Assembly (NCBI RefSeq): GCF_030272615.1
Contig: NC_081413.1
Span: 145,366,476-145,430,475 of the forward strand
Source: Cryptomeria japonica
Taxonomy: Eukaryota > Streptophyta > Pinopsida > Cupressales > Cupressaceae
Direction: 5' to 3'
Length of the DNA: 64,000 nt
Shown piece by piece: positions 32,276-43,514 of the stretch (its first letter is position 1; each line of letters opens with the position of its first letter). The position numbers and the translations under genes were made by a program. A model generated the notes under the pieces. It had not been told where the DNA came from, made no database searches, and saw only the letters and a list, made by a program, of their open reading frames with translations.

Positions 32276-33329
32276 TGTTAGGTCCCGGAGACAACTGAGA
32301 GGGGAGGGGTGAATCAATTATCAAATAAATTTAAACCAAAAACAACTTAACCAGCCTTAATGCTTAATACCGGTAGACCAAATTTTATGTCGGTAGATAG
32401 TTTATCAGTTAATTACAGTACCGGTAAAGATTAATGCATGAAACAGAAAGACAATAGCATCCACAACACATAACACCAATATTTGTACGTGGAAACCTTG
32501 TAAGGGGAAAAAACATGGTGGGAAACCTTACCCACAATCAGATGATACTACTGCAGATAGCATGTGTATACAAATGGGGTCTGCACATACAGAAAGGCCA
32601 AATGCCTAGAGCTCACTGCTCAAACACAAATAGGAGTCACATTGACTACAATTGGATGGTTAAATCCAATAATGATGTACTGCTCAAAATAGCATCTTCA
32701 TATGCTGGATTTAGTACCGGTGTAGTTCTGATTGTCTTTACAAAAACCTTGCTTCACCTTCAAATGATGTCTGCGTGTATAGCTCCGCTTATTCTCACAT
32801 ATAACTTCTTTCAATTTCTTATCCTAATCGCATATCGATCTTACAAATAAGATCTTACATATATACCATAACCTAAGACCAATTTTAGTAGGTTGGCTCT
32901 AAAAGATATTACAATAAAATTTTTTTACAAGTAAATCAATAGCCGATGCAATAACCGATTTAACATGTCGGCTTAATGCATTTACAATAACAACAAAATC
33001 ATCTCCAAATCGTGTCATGCTGATCTAGAATAGATAAGCCTGTCAGTGCTTATTGTAGACCTATTTGCCGGTAACAACAAATATGCAAATATGAATATGC
33101 CATTGAATAAATCTCCAAGACAAAGTGTCCAAACCATGTCTTCGACATAACCAAGTGTTTTCCATGTCATTCCAAGTGCGGGTGAACAATATATCCTGCC
33201 GGTGTACCAGATACCGGTGATTGTGCATAAGTCGCTTGCCGGTGAACATTGCTGATCCTCCAAAGTGCCAGAGTTGATAAGTGTTATAGGTGTTGACATC
33301 AATGACAAAACCATACCAAAATACCAACA
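32276..33329 (-). repeat. Element C 5' LTR
   Basis: 1,054 bp. On the minus strand it runs TGTTGGTATTTTGG...GGGACCTAACA. A TATATATG word (rc near 32857) is a possible promoter. It is longer than the 3' LTR owing to small indels. Confidence 0.92.
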
Positions 33330-33334
33330 GATAC

Positions 33335-34123
33335 AGTATCTTCAAAGGTTGATAGATTAAAATTTGCAAAGAGACTGTGGGATAGACTAAAGAAACTATA
33401 TGGTGAAGAGCCTACCACTACTGGATTAGATTGTGAGAGGAAGAAGATTTATGAAGCAGATAAATGTGAGATTGATAAGTGCAAACTTGTCAGTTGCTGC
33501 AATGAAGATGAAAATGAATCACATATACTCATTTCACAAGGGACACAAGATGAGGAGAGAACATCTTGTTGTGATAGTGTATCACAATCCTGCAGACAGG
33601 ATCCTTTCGGCAGTGATGAAGAAGATGAAGAAATTGAGGCTAAAGTTGATCTTGAAGGAGAGTTGGTGTGTGCCCTTGAAGAGTTGAAAAATGTTAGGAA
33701 CGAATATAATAATTATAAGAAGATAGTCCAAGAAGAATGTGATCAGTTGAGCAAATGTCTTGAAGAGTCCAATAAGAATATCAACACATTGATAACTCAA
33801 CTAGAAGAAGCTAAAGGGATGTGTGAAGTAATAATGTTTGACCTTGATGCCAAGAAGAGAAGGTGTGAGGAGTTAAAGTTGGAAGTGGAGACAAAAGGAA
33901 AAGAGTGTCAAAATCTAAAGGATGAAATAGAAAAGCTAACAAAAGAGCTGGAGAGGTGCCAAGATGACCTCAAGATGAGAATCAAATATGAAGGTAGCAC
34001 AAAGGCCTTAGATAAGATGTTGAGAAAACAAAAGCACTCCAAGGATACCAAAGGTGTTGGATATGAGAAAGGTCAATGCGCTACCAACAAGGACTCATCT
34101 AAGAAGGAAATACACTTTGTCTC
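33335..34123 (+). pseudogene. Element E gag, middle segment
   Basis: The frame continues from 20138 and is open for ~260 codons up to F1. It contains RLKFAKRLWDRLKKLYGEEP (Gag helix), a Cys-rich acidic stretch (SCCNEDENES, SCCDSVSQSC), then a long coiled coil (LVCALEELKNVRNEYNNYKK, LKDEIEKLTKELERCQDDLK). The coiled-coil style is close to ORF1 of A and B, which suggests those short Gag proteins derive from an E-like Gag by loss of its N-terminal domain. Confidence 0.75.
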
Positions 34124-36568
34124 GGGCAAGTGCAAGGTAATGAGTCACAAATTTGCGGAAGTCCACACGTTGGAAAAAACGCTCTTGTAAACGGGGACCC
34201 ATTTATGCTTCGAGCTCCTGAGCCAAAAGGTAACAGGGGTCTGAAGCAAAAATAAATGGGGGCCCGCTTTTAAAAAAATGGATCTCAAAGTGCAAACAAA
34301 AGCTTCATTCATCCTAGCAAGAGAGACATATTAATACAACCCACACTTAACTTTTTCAAATAGATGGAAGCGATAATATAAATAAGAATGTAGCCATCCT
34401 ACTCATATCCAAGAAGGCTGGAAATGCAAATATCAAGACAATTAAAGATAATTTTTTCAACTACATCAAAATCATAATAAGCATGCATAATTGTAGCCAT
34501 AAACATTAAGCCTTGTCGGCAGTGTTACCAATGTACAGTTATAGATGCATCTCTTTTTTAGTAGTATTTAAATTTAACCATGGACGAAACTAGAGACACT
34601 AGAGACACAAAAGAAAGCAACTAATATAACATTATATGCATGCTGAACTCCAGTACCTTGTTCGTTGGATCACCAACATTGTCATTTTAGTATCTTTACA
34701 CAAGATTGCAGTTGTTATAATCTTTTACTCAAAAGGGATCAAAACTGGAGGTTTGTAATAAATCAATTGTGGGAAAAACTAAAAAAAAAGTTCCATGAGA
34801 GTAATGTGGAAGTTTACACTCCAGCATAGAAACAAATGCAGAAAGAAGTACAAAATTTGGCTAGAAAAAATCAAAAGTTGAACATCGAATTTGAAAAACA
34901 AGCAGATTCCCTCTAGATCTTACAAAAAATGGAAATGTGTAGAGACAAATTATTATATGTTACTAAAGGCCATCTTTGACCGATTCAACCATGTAAAGAG
35001 TAAGAGTTCTTTATCCCTGACAATGATGCAGCAACAGTTGGTAGCTAGGGAAGGGCATATAGACCAAACTTCAAGTAGATTGCTATGAAAACATGAGGTA
35101 TATTAATTTTGGTCAAGCATCAAGTCAACTATTCTTAAGATGCATTTTTGCTAGTGCCACCAATGTCACTTATTAAACATACAAACAACAAGAGGTTGCA
35201 AAAAGAAGCAGAAAGCTCAGAAACAAACAATGCAACCAAAATCATATAGAGGATCAAATTGAAAGCCCAACAAATTTAGGAGTGTATCTTGAAGATACCG
35301 ACCACAATCAACATGCCATCAAGCCAAATCCACATGCTAAATAGGGAAGTTTGAGTCACTGGATCAACAAACAATGTAGCCAAAATCATATAGAGGATCA
35401 TATTGAAACCCAACAAATTTAGGAGTGTATCTTGAAGATACCAACCACAATCAACATGCCATCAAGCTAAATCCATGCTAAACAAAGAAGTTGGACTCAC
35501 TTGATTTGGAGAGATCATTCATTAGGGCTACATAGCTAGCAAATCTTTGAGGCCTCTTACTTTCTCTAAAAGTCCCTGAAGGAGCTGCAAAGTCCATTGC
35601 AAACACCCCGGTTGAAGGAAAAGGAAAGGGTATTAGAGAAGTGTATTTTTCCTTTTTTTTCCACAAGCCGTCCTTGTTTGAAAACGGGGGCCCGTTTTGT
35701 GGAAGTTGATTCCACAACCCACCACTTGGCTCAGGATTAGGCCTGGGATAGGCCTGGGATGGCCACACCTGAGACATGGACCTGCAAATTCAAATCTCCA
35801 TGAATGAAAGCACAAATGTGAACTTCTGAAATAGTTTACGTGCCTCTAATCAAAGAATTTTTATATGAAATTAAAACCCATTTTAGATTATACTATCTAG
35901 ATTCTAAATATGTAAATTTATTTAAAAATTGATTATTTTAACTATTTTTCATTTAATTTATACTAAATCGGGTCCATAAATTTGAAATATTAACTAATTT
36001 TGTTAATTTAATAACTTTTTTAATTTTAAATAATTTTGGAAAAAAAATTATATGTCATCAATCTACACAAAATTATTTTGTATTTAAAAAAGAAATGCTA
36101 AGATTACATCAAATTATGTGGGTCGTACACGTCAAATTTTTAAAAAGATAATTACGACCATTAAAAAATTAATTGAAAAAAATATATTAGAAAAAAAAAT
36201 ATAGAAAAATATGCTCATCAATCTTTAGTGTGTCACAAAACATTTCCAAAAATGGTTTGAGAAAATAATTTTAATTGTGTCAAAAAGTGTGGGTCGTACA
36301 CATGCATGGTATGGTCCCGAAACAGGCATTTTTAAAACATAGTTTTGAGAACTCCATTCAAAAAGTTATTTTTTATTATATGGGTATTAAAATAAATTAC
36401 ATATTTGGAAAGTACACTCAGAGGGCTATCTTTAATATTATCGACTTTTTCCAAGATTCAATCTCTAAGTGTTTCAAAATTTAAGCTCAAATGAGACAAA
36501 ATCTGAAAATCAGGGAAAACACTTCCACTTTTTGGCCAAAAAGTGGACTCATCTTCTTGCACTGACCC
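34124..36568 (+). mobile_element. F1: TIR DNA transposon, 4-bp target duplication
   Basis: 2,445 bp flanked by TCTC at 34120-34123 and 36569-36572. The ends are imperfect inverted repeats: GGGCAAGTGCAAG at the left and the complement of GGGTCAGTGCAAG at the right, extending to a shared ATGAGT. The E gag frame resumes exactly after one TCTC, proving the boundaries. A 22-bp palindrome (36525-36546, core TTTTTGGCCAAAAA) lies just inside the right end. The interior has AAACGGGGGCCCGTTTT-type palindromes, a ~144-bp tandem duplication and a ~700-bp AT-rich stretch, with no recognisable transposase. It is non-autonomous, strand arbitrary. A second copy, F2, is at 41641. Confidence 0.85.
35222..35502. 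repeat. ~144-bp tandem duplication inside F1
   Basis: Units at 35222-35365 and 35366-35502 both contain CATATAGAGGATCA, GGAGTGTATCTTGAAGATACC and CAATCAACATGCCATCAAGC with few differences. They are absent from F2. Confidence 0.85.
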
Positions 36569-36572
36569 TCTC

Positions 36573-37430
36573 TTTAAGTGATAATGGTAGTAGACAAACT
36601 TTTATAGTCAAAGATGCTCCAAGGAGGAAGATTGATCTGACCACTATTATTGAAAGTATGAAAGCACAGGCTACTGCTACAAGGAAGAATAATGTTGATA
36701 AAAAAAAAAGGAAAGTTGAATGAAGAAGGCTTCATTAGAGAGAAGAACCCAAGAAGGAAATATAAAAGATCAAACAATGTTGCTGCACACAAGAATAAGA
36801 ATAGGAGGAAATCGGAACATGTGACTGCTGAAAATGAGCACCCCAGAATCAACAACAAAGGAAGAGGGAATGGAGAAAACTAGCTAGCATGATCTCCACA
36901 CACTCGGCAAAATAATTTTGTAAGTTACAAGTTCCCTCCTTCTCTTGTTATTGTTTCTCATGTAAAATTTATGGCCATAGGGCAAGTGAATGTAAGAAAG
37001 GATATAGAAATGATCAAGGCGCATTTTCTAGAAATAAAAATGTAGTTTATCAAAGATGTAATGCATATGGACATAGAGCAATTAACTGTAGAAATAGGTC
37101 TAGTAGCAATATCGATGCATATGAGCATAAAATTTCAAATGGTAGACACATGCATAGATCAGTTCCAAAGTATGGGAGCAAGAATGTTTCAACTGTCCTA
37201 AGTGATAGGAATGTTGTATGTTATAGCTATAATAAAATGGGTCATAGGAGTCATGAATGTAGAAGAAAATCATTTCAGTCTAATGGTCACTCCTACACCT
37301 CTTTCTACAATAAAAATGTAATGAATAACTATAATGGTCATTATGTGAGACAAGTTTCTACCTGGAACAAAGTAATAAATGTTCCTAGAATGTCCAGAAA
37401 TCATTTTGTTCCATCAGTTGGTCAAAATGA
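36573..37430 (+). pseudogene. Element E gag, C-terminal segment with three zinc knuckles
   Basis: The frame resumes in phase after F1 (LSDNGSRQTFIVKDAPRRK) and runs to a TGA at 36721, after which the reading shifts. Three knuckle-like units follow: CFSCKIYGHRASEC (complete), a second whose first Cys is Tyr (YQRCNAYGHRAINC) and a third whose second Cys is Tyr (CYSYNKMGHRSHEC). Both losses are TGT-to-TAT type changes. Multiple knuckles again link E to A and B. At about 37430 coding gives way abruptly to LTR sequence, so everything after gag is deleted. Confidence 0.7.
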
Positions 37431-37431
37431 A

Positions 37432-37801
37432 GGGGTTGGTGCTCCTTTGGGTTGGCTCCCATAAACTTGTAGGAGTCGATGCTCCTCTAGGTTGGGGCCC
37501 ATAAACTTCAGGGGTTGGTTCTCCTTGGGTTGGTGCCCTAAATATTGTAATCCATTTTACCTATGAGGGTGGATTGGAATAGTAGACTCCAACATCATTT
37601 CTCATCGAGGTTTTTCCCCACCATGGGTTTTCCTCATATGTTTATGTGTTATGGAATTGCTCTATGTGTATGTGATTAAATGTGTTTGATATCTCTGCTT
37701 ATAGTTTTGTGACTATTTTTATTAAATCTTTGATCTTTCAAAGAGTTAAAAAAAATTATTACCACTGATTCACCCCCCTCTCACTGGTCCATTGTGTTCA
37801 T
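37432..37801 (+). repeat. Element E 3' LTR remnant
   Basis: Only the last ~370 bases of the E LTR are present, matching 16140-16246 plus 19526-19837. It starts in the GGGGTTGGTGCTCC repeats and ends GTGTTCA before TATTT. It is not preceded by a PPT. Confidence 0.8.
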
Positions 37802-37806
37802 ATTTT

Positions 37807-38486
37807 GCACTCTTCTAAATCATACTTATCCTTTCCGGATAGAAATGTTCTAAATGTTGTATCAGACTTTCCATGTGATTTGCCAACTTTTCTCAATTCA
37901 AATGCATCATTCTTTCCAACCAACATATCTCTTGTCACAATAGTCACACTTCAGATCTCATCAATAGAAGCTACCTTATGTTTGTAAGCAGAAGGAAATG
38001 ATCTCAACACCTTAGCAACAATTTCATCTTCTTCAAGTGTTTCACTAGTACATCGGATACTTAGGACAAGGTCATTCACCTTAGCCATGAAGGTTGATAT
38101 GTTCTCATCTTCTCCCATCTTCAACATCTCATACTTCCCTTTCAAACTCTGCAACTTAGCAACTTTGACTTGTTTATCTCCTTCATACAAGATTCAAGCT
38201 TCTCCCAGATCTCATGTGTAGTATGAGGTCCCATCACATTAGTTAGCTCAGAATAAGTCAGGGCAGTCAACAATGCTTCCTTATCTCTAATGTTGTTTTT
38301 ATCATCCTTGAACTCAACAGTAGTAACCAGTCCATTATGAGGAATATAATAGGCATCCTTTGTAATCTTCCAGTAATCCTCTCCAAGACATTTCAAGTGC
38401 ACCTCCGTCCGGTTCTTCCATATAGCATAGTTACTTCCATCAAATCTTGAGCTCTCCTTCTTCAAGAAAACAACTCCAATTGCCAT
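37807..38486 (-). pseudogene. Element H gag, N-terminal part
   Basis: On the minus strand ATG 38486 (MAIGVVFLKKESSRFDGSNYAIWK) starts a Copia Gag: CLGEDYWKITKDAYY, ALLTALTYSELTNVM and, after a one-base shift near 38180, DENISTFMAKVNDLVLSIR and KVLRSFPSAYKHKVASIDEI. It ends at the TATTT duplicate of element E (37802-37806) and continues at 12975. A TGA near 37951 is a further break. It is the same family as element I by LTR. Confidence 0.82.
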
Positions 38487-38525
38487 CCTGGATCTCCTCA
38501 AGTGGTCAAGCTTCTTTCAGAGGAT

Positions 38526-38542
38526 CTATCTTTAATACCAAT
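38526..38542 (-). promoter_or_regulatory. Element H primer-binding site
   Basis: Minus strand ATTGGTATTAAAGATAG follows the LTR end. It is a degenerate initiator-tRNA-Met type site. Confidence 0.7.
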
Positions 38543-39854
38543 TGTTGGAAACAACAATGAAGGAAAAATGAGAAGGGGTTGTGAATCAATTCTCACCAGA
38601 TTAACAAACTTAACCTCAAATGCAAATCTGATTAACCACAACAACAACAAAGATAATAAAATCGATAGAACAACACACAACACCAAGATTTTGATGTGGA
38701 AAAACCAGTTAAGGGAAAAACCATGATGGGAACCTACCCACAATAAGATGATACTCTACAGTAGTATGTGAAAATAATTACAATAGGGAATGCACATGCA
38801 TTCAGGCTCACTGCTCAAAATACAATAACTTGAAAGGCTACAACCCTCAGGGATGGTTCACTACTTTACAAGGAAGCCTCACTGATTTAGAAAATATCTG
38901 GACAATCCAGAATCAAATGAACTGAAAGAATATCATCTGCAAATGCCTAATGACAGTTCTGGTTAAGCACATTTATCTACTTTGTAACACTTCAATCTCA
39001 GCTCAATTGCAATTTTGAAAGATGTATTCACTTTTTTGCATCTTTACCATTCTCTGATAATGCATAGACTTCATCAATTCCTAATTTATATGACTATACC
39101 ATCTATATATACTAATCATCAACCTTGAGGTCGACCAAACCCTCAACTCTTAATTTACAAAATTACACCACAGGATACAAAGATTGACCACCAGACCAAT
39201 ATAATGATATACATGACATAAAATGGACCTAAATCAAATTCTCAAACATGCAACACCACTGGAATCAACTCCAAGATCAACCGCAACACACTATACCACC
39301 AAATAGGTCTCATATCATGAAGAATACCACTGGATAAATAAAACACCAAAACCATGCACATCAATTAATGTAGATCATCAAAACAAATATACCACAATTA
39401 GGAAACACAAACAAGCATGGTAGAATCATTTGTAATAGTTGCACCAACACCACTTATCAAATCTTTATCTATCAACATCTGTAACTCAAGAACAATCAAA
39501 TAGCAACAACTGCCATGAGGAAAGATAAATTGCGGAGCACCAACTCATGATCCATCTGAAATGAAGATACACATGAACATCCCAAACAATATCCCAAAAT
39601 CACAACTCAATATCTGATCACACTGGAATATATCGGAGGAAATACCGAACTTTGCAAAGCATTGATCAGAAGAACCAAACTATAAATCAGATCATATGAT
39701 ATGATCAGTTAAGCTCACAGATCACTGAAACCAATACAGAAAGATATAATAATACTAGAAATACTCCATATACTGAACTATGATCCCAATAAACCAATCT
39801 GCAACCACTAGAGTAATAAATTAAAGGAATATGTTGACATCAATGACAACAACA
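38543..39854 (-). repeat. Element H 5' LTR
   Basis: About 1,312 bp. On the minus strand it runs from TGTTGTTGTCATTGATG at 39854 (the CA repeat there leaves ±3 bp uncertainty) to TTTCCAACA at 38543. It aligns with the I LTR (59178-60524), including TGATGTCAACATATTC near the start. Element I's pol resumes at once on the right, on the other strand, so H is inserted in I. No gene inside. Confidence 0.8.
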
Positions 39855-41640
39855 TATCCTAGCAACAACAAAGTCCAATAGTCTTGTATGTTGAAAGTCT
39901 AAAGCATAATATTTTGAGTGTTGTATATATAATTGATAAGGGATATAATTTTTAATTCAAGGATGGTAGATGTAAGATCTTGAGTAGCTTTAGAACTGAA
40001 ATTGCATCAGGTACAAAGACTAAAGGTAATATCTTTCACTTGAATGCTGGTGGTAAAAGTTGTTTAATTGCTCAAGTTGATGAAAGTTGGTAATGGCATA
40101 TAAGGATGTGTCATGTAAATTTTGACTGCATGGTTAAGATAAGTTCCACTCAAGATGTAAGAGATTTTCCCAAGATTGTAAAGTCTTGTAATGCAGTATG
40201 TAAGGAATGTCTATTACGAAAGAAGATAAGAATTTATTTTAAAAATAAACAATATACTTCTAATGGGATATTGGATCTTGTGCATACTGATTTGTGTGGT
40301 CCCTCTAGAGTGAGAATCTTGTAGGGTGACAGGTATTTCATGTTGTTGATTGATGACTATTCAAGGATGATGTGTGTTACTTTCTTAATAGATAAGTCTG
40401 AAGCATTGGAGAATTTCAAGATTTTCAAATCTATGGTTGAGACTGAGACTGGACAGAATTTGAAGTGTCTGAGATCTGACAAAGGTGTAGAATTTACTTT
40501 TGGTGAGTTCAATTCTTTCTGTGAAATGCATGGGGTGAAGAGACAGTTATTTGCTCCATAGATCACTCAGTAGAATGGTATTATGGAAAGGAAGAACAAG
40601 ATAGTTTGAGAAGCTGCTAGAACCATGATGATTGAAGGAAATGTGTTGCATATCTATTGGAGAGAAGTTGTGAGAACTATTGTGTATACCTTGAACCGGA
40701 TGCATATTAAAGGTGATATTGGTAAGACTCCTTATGAGTTATGGTTTAGTCATGCTCCTATAGTTAGATATTTCAAAAAATTTGGTAGTAAATGATATAC
40801 CAGAGGAGATGAAGATCTAGGGAAGTTTGATGCTAGATGTGATGAAGGGATCTTTCTTGGTTATTTTACTAAGAGTAAGGCCTACTGGTGTTATAATAAG
40901 AGATTGAGAAAGATAGTTGAAAGTGCTAATGTGAAAGTGGATGAAGGAAATGAGTATCAACCCAGATACTATATATACAGTTGATCAGATTATCAGTGTA
41001 GATAAAGGAAAGCAAGTGCAGACCCAGAACCAAGTGTAGATTGCTCCAAAAAAGCCAAAACATGAAGCAGAAGCTAGAGCAGAAGAAAGAGCTTAAGAGT
41101 CTAAAAATCATGAAAATCATAAGACTCTCAGGTATGTAAGGTTAAATCATTCAGAGAATTAGATAATAGGTGATAATAATAAAGGTGTGATGACTAGGAG
41201 AAGAGTTGCTAAAGAGTATTGCTTGATTTCTAAGATTGAACCTAAAGATGTTGATGAAGCTTGTAAAGATTAAAATTGGGTTAAAGCTATGGAATAAGAG
41301 TTGAATCAGATTGAGAAGAATAATAAATGAACTTTAGTTCCCAGACCTAAGGATGAGAACATGTAATTGAAACCAAATGGGTGTTTTAGAATAAGTTGAG
41401 TGAGAAAGGTGAAGTTGTTAGGAATAAAACAAGACTTGTTTGTAAAGGTTATTCTCAGATGGAAGGTATTGATTTTGAGGAGACTTTTTCTCTGGTAGAT
41501 AGAATTGAAGCTGTTAGATTATTGTTTACATATGCTTCTTACAAAGATTTCAAAGTGTATCAAATGGATGTCAAGTCAGCCTTTCTTAATGGTGAGATAA
41601 AAGGAGAAGTCTACATTAAGCAACCAGATGGTTTTCAATT
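39855..41640 (+). pseudogene. Element I integrase and RT N-terminal part
   Basis: It begins inside the protease/GAG-pre-integrase region (GNIFHLN, RMCHVNFDCMVKIS). Integrase follows: CKEC zinc ligands, LVHTDLCGPS (first Asp), LIDDYSRMMCVTFL, LRSDKGVEF (second Asp), GIMERKN (Glu) and FDARCDEGIFLGYFTKSKAYW. After a linker with many stops the RT opens with [23 protein letters not shown] and [20 protein letters not shown]. It is cut at QPDGFQL by F2. At least ten in-frame stops are present; several replace Gln or Arg of related elements (for example the PQxTPQQNG box). Confidence 0.85.
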
Positions 41641-42818
41641 GGGCAAGTGCAAGGTAATGAGTCACAAATTCGTAGAAGTCTGTGCGTTGGAAAATGCACT
41701 CTTATAAACGGGAGCCCGTTTTCACAAAATGGGGGCTCGTTTATGCTTCGGGCTCCCGAGCTGAAAGGTAACGGGGGTCCGAAGAAAAAATAAATGGGCC
41801 TCCATTTTGTTCTAAAACGAGGGCCCACTTTTAAACAAAATGAGGGCCCGTTTTTTAGAAATGGGGGCCCGTTTCTAAATTGCATTTTTCCTTTTTTTTC
41901 CACAAGCCGCCCTTGTTTGAAAATGGGGGCCCATTTTGTGGAAGTTGATTCCACAACCCGCCACTTGGCTCGATATTAGGCCTGGGATAGGCCTGGGATG
42001 GCCACACCTGAGACATGGACCTACAAATTCAAATCTCCATGAATGAAAGTACAAATATGAACTCGTGAAATAGTTTGTGTGCCTCTAATCAAAGAATTTT
42101 TATACGAAATTAAAACCCATTTCAGATTATACTGTCTAGATTCTAAATATGTAAATTTATTTAAAAATTGATTATTTTAACTATTTTTCATTCAATTTAT
42201 ACTAAATTGGGTCCATAAATTTGAAATATTAACTAATTTTGTTAATTTAATAACTTTTTTATTTTAAAGAATTTTGGAAAAGAAATTATATGTCATCAAT
42301 CTACACAAAATTCTTTTATATTTAAAAAAAAAAAATCAAAAATGTTAAGTTTACATCAAATTATGTGGGTCATACACGTCAAATTTTTAAAAAGACAATT
42401 ACGACCATTAAAAAATTAATTAGAAAAAATATATTAGAAAAAAAAATACAGAAAAATGTGCTCATCAATCTTCAGTGTGTTACAAACCATTTCCCAAAAC
42501 AGTTTGAGAAAATAATTTTAATTGTGTCAAAAAGTGTGGGTCGTACACATGCATGGTATGGTCCTGAAACATACATTTTTAAAACATAGTTTTCAGAACT
42601 TTATTCAAAAAGTTATTTTTTATTATATGGGTATTAAAATAAATTAAATATTTGGAAAGTACACTCAGAGGGCTATCTTCTATATTACTGACTTTTTCCA
42701 AGATTCAATCTCTAAGTGTTTCAAAATTTAAGCTCAAATGAGACAAAATCTGAAAATCAAGGAAAACACTTCCACTTTTTGGCCGCCAAAAAGTGGACTC
42801 ATCTTCTTGCACTGACCC
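41641..42818 (+). mobile_element. F2: second TIR transposon copy, 4-bp target duplication AATT
   Basis: 1,178 bp flanked by AATT at 41637-41640 and 42819-42822. The left ~60 bp and the right ~900 bp match F1. The ~1.3 kb middle of F1 is absent, and a cluster of AAA(C/T)GGGGGCCC(G/A)TTT palindromes occupies 41705-41940. The subterminal palindrome here has a 3-base insert (GGCCGCC). No transposase is seen. It interrupts the RT of element I. Confidence 0.87.
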
Positions 42819-42822
42819 AATT

Positions 42823-43509
42823 GAAATATCATAGATGGTTTGTGGGTTGAAGAAAGCATTATTTGGATTGAAGCAAGCTCCAAGAGCTTGGTATGCCAGA
42901 TTGGATAAGTATTTGATGTAGCTTGAATTAAATAAAGGTACTGCTGATGGTAATCTATAGTTCAAGACTGATAATGATAACATCTTGATTGTTGAAGTCT
43001 TTGTTGATGATATTATTTTTGGTGGAAATGATGGTTTGTGCAAGAAGTTTGCTGATGATATGCAGAATGAGTTTGAGATGTCTATGATAGGTGAAATGAA
43101 ATTCTTTTTGGGATTGCAAATTACTCAGTTGGATAAAGGTATCCTTATATCTCAATCTAAGTATGTAAAGGAATTGTTGAAGAATTTTAGTTTGGATGAT
43201 GGAAAGCTTGTTGGTACACCTATGGTGACCAGATGTAAGTTGACAAAGGATGATGATTCTTCGAAATCAAATCAAACTAGATATAGATCTATGATTGGTG
43301 GTTTGTTGTATTTGACTCAAACTAGATTGGATATTATGAATGTTGTGTGTCTTGTTGCTAGATTTCAAGCCGATCTTAAGGAATCTCATGTTGTGAAAAT
43401 AATTTTTAAATATTTGATAGGAATAGTTGATTTTGGTCTATGGTGTCCTATAGATAGTGATTTTACTTTGAGTGCCTATACTGATGCTAATTGGGCAGGT
43501 GATGTTGAT
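42823..43509 (+). pseudogene. Element I RT C-terminal part and RNase H start
   Basis: After F2: KKALFGLKQAPRAW, two stops, then an open run with FVDDIIFGGNDG (catalytic Asp pair), MSMIGEMKFFLGLQI, IGGLLYLTQTRLDIMN and YTDANWAGDVDD (first RNase H Asp intact). It is interrupted at GATAG (43510-43514) by element J. A one-base difference around the F2 site shifts the frame. Confidence 0.87.
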
Positions 43510-43514
43510 GATAG

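Larger units (their letters stand above)
20139..33329 (-). mobile_element. Element C: full-length Copia retrotransposon (minus), split by element B
   Basis: LTRs at 32276-33329 (5') and 20139-21146 (3') are flanked by a perfect 5-bp duplication GATAC (20134-20138 and 33330-33334). PBS, gag, protease, integrase, RT, RNase H and PPT all follow in Copia order (integrase before RT). Disregarding B, the element is ~6.6 kb. The LTRs look about 95% alike by eye. The gag-protease frame is long and open; integrase and RT carry a few stops and one frameshift. C is the only nearly complete Copia element in the window and a candidate helper for A/B-type elements. Confidence 0.93.
12981..37801 (+). mobile_element. 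Element E: large-LTR Copia-type element, gag only, carrying G, C and F1
   Basis: E starts TGTTGGCATTG at 12981 and ends GTGTTCA at 37801, flanked by TATTT at 12976-12980 and 37802-37806. Its 5' LTR is ~3.57 kb net of the inserted element G. A PBS and a gag split by C and F1 follow. After the gag, at about 37432, the sequence passes directly into the last ~370 bases of the LTR. All of pol, the PPT and most of the 3' LTR are missing. Element H's gag frame continues across the insertion. Confidence 0.85.

Noticed and set aside
34124-36568. F elements as Helitrons, because of the hairpin-like palindrome near the right end
   Set aside because: They have matching 4-bp duplications (TCTC, AATT) and terminal inverted repeats, and they do not insert between A and T with a CTRR end.
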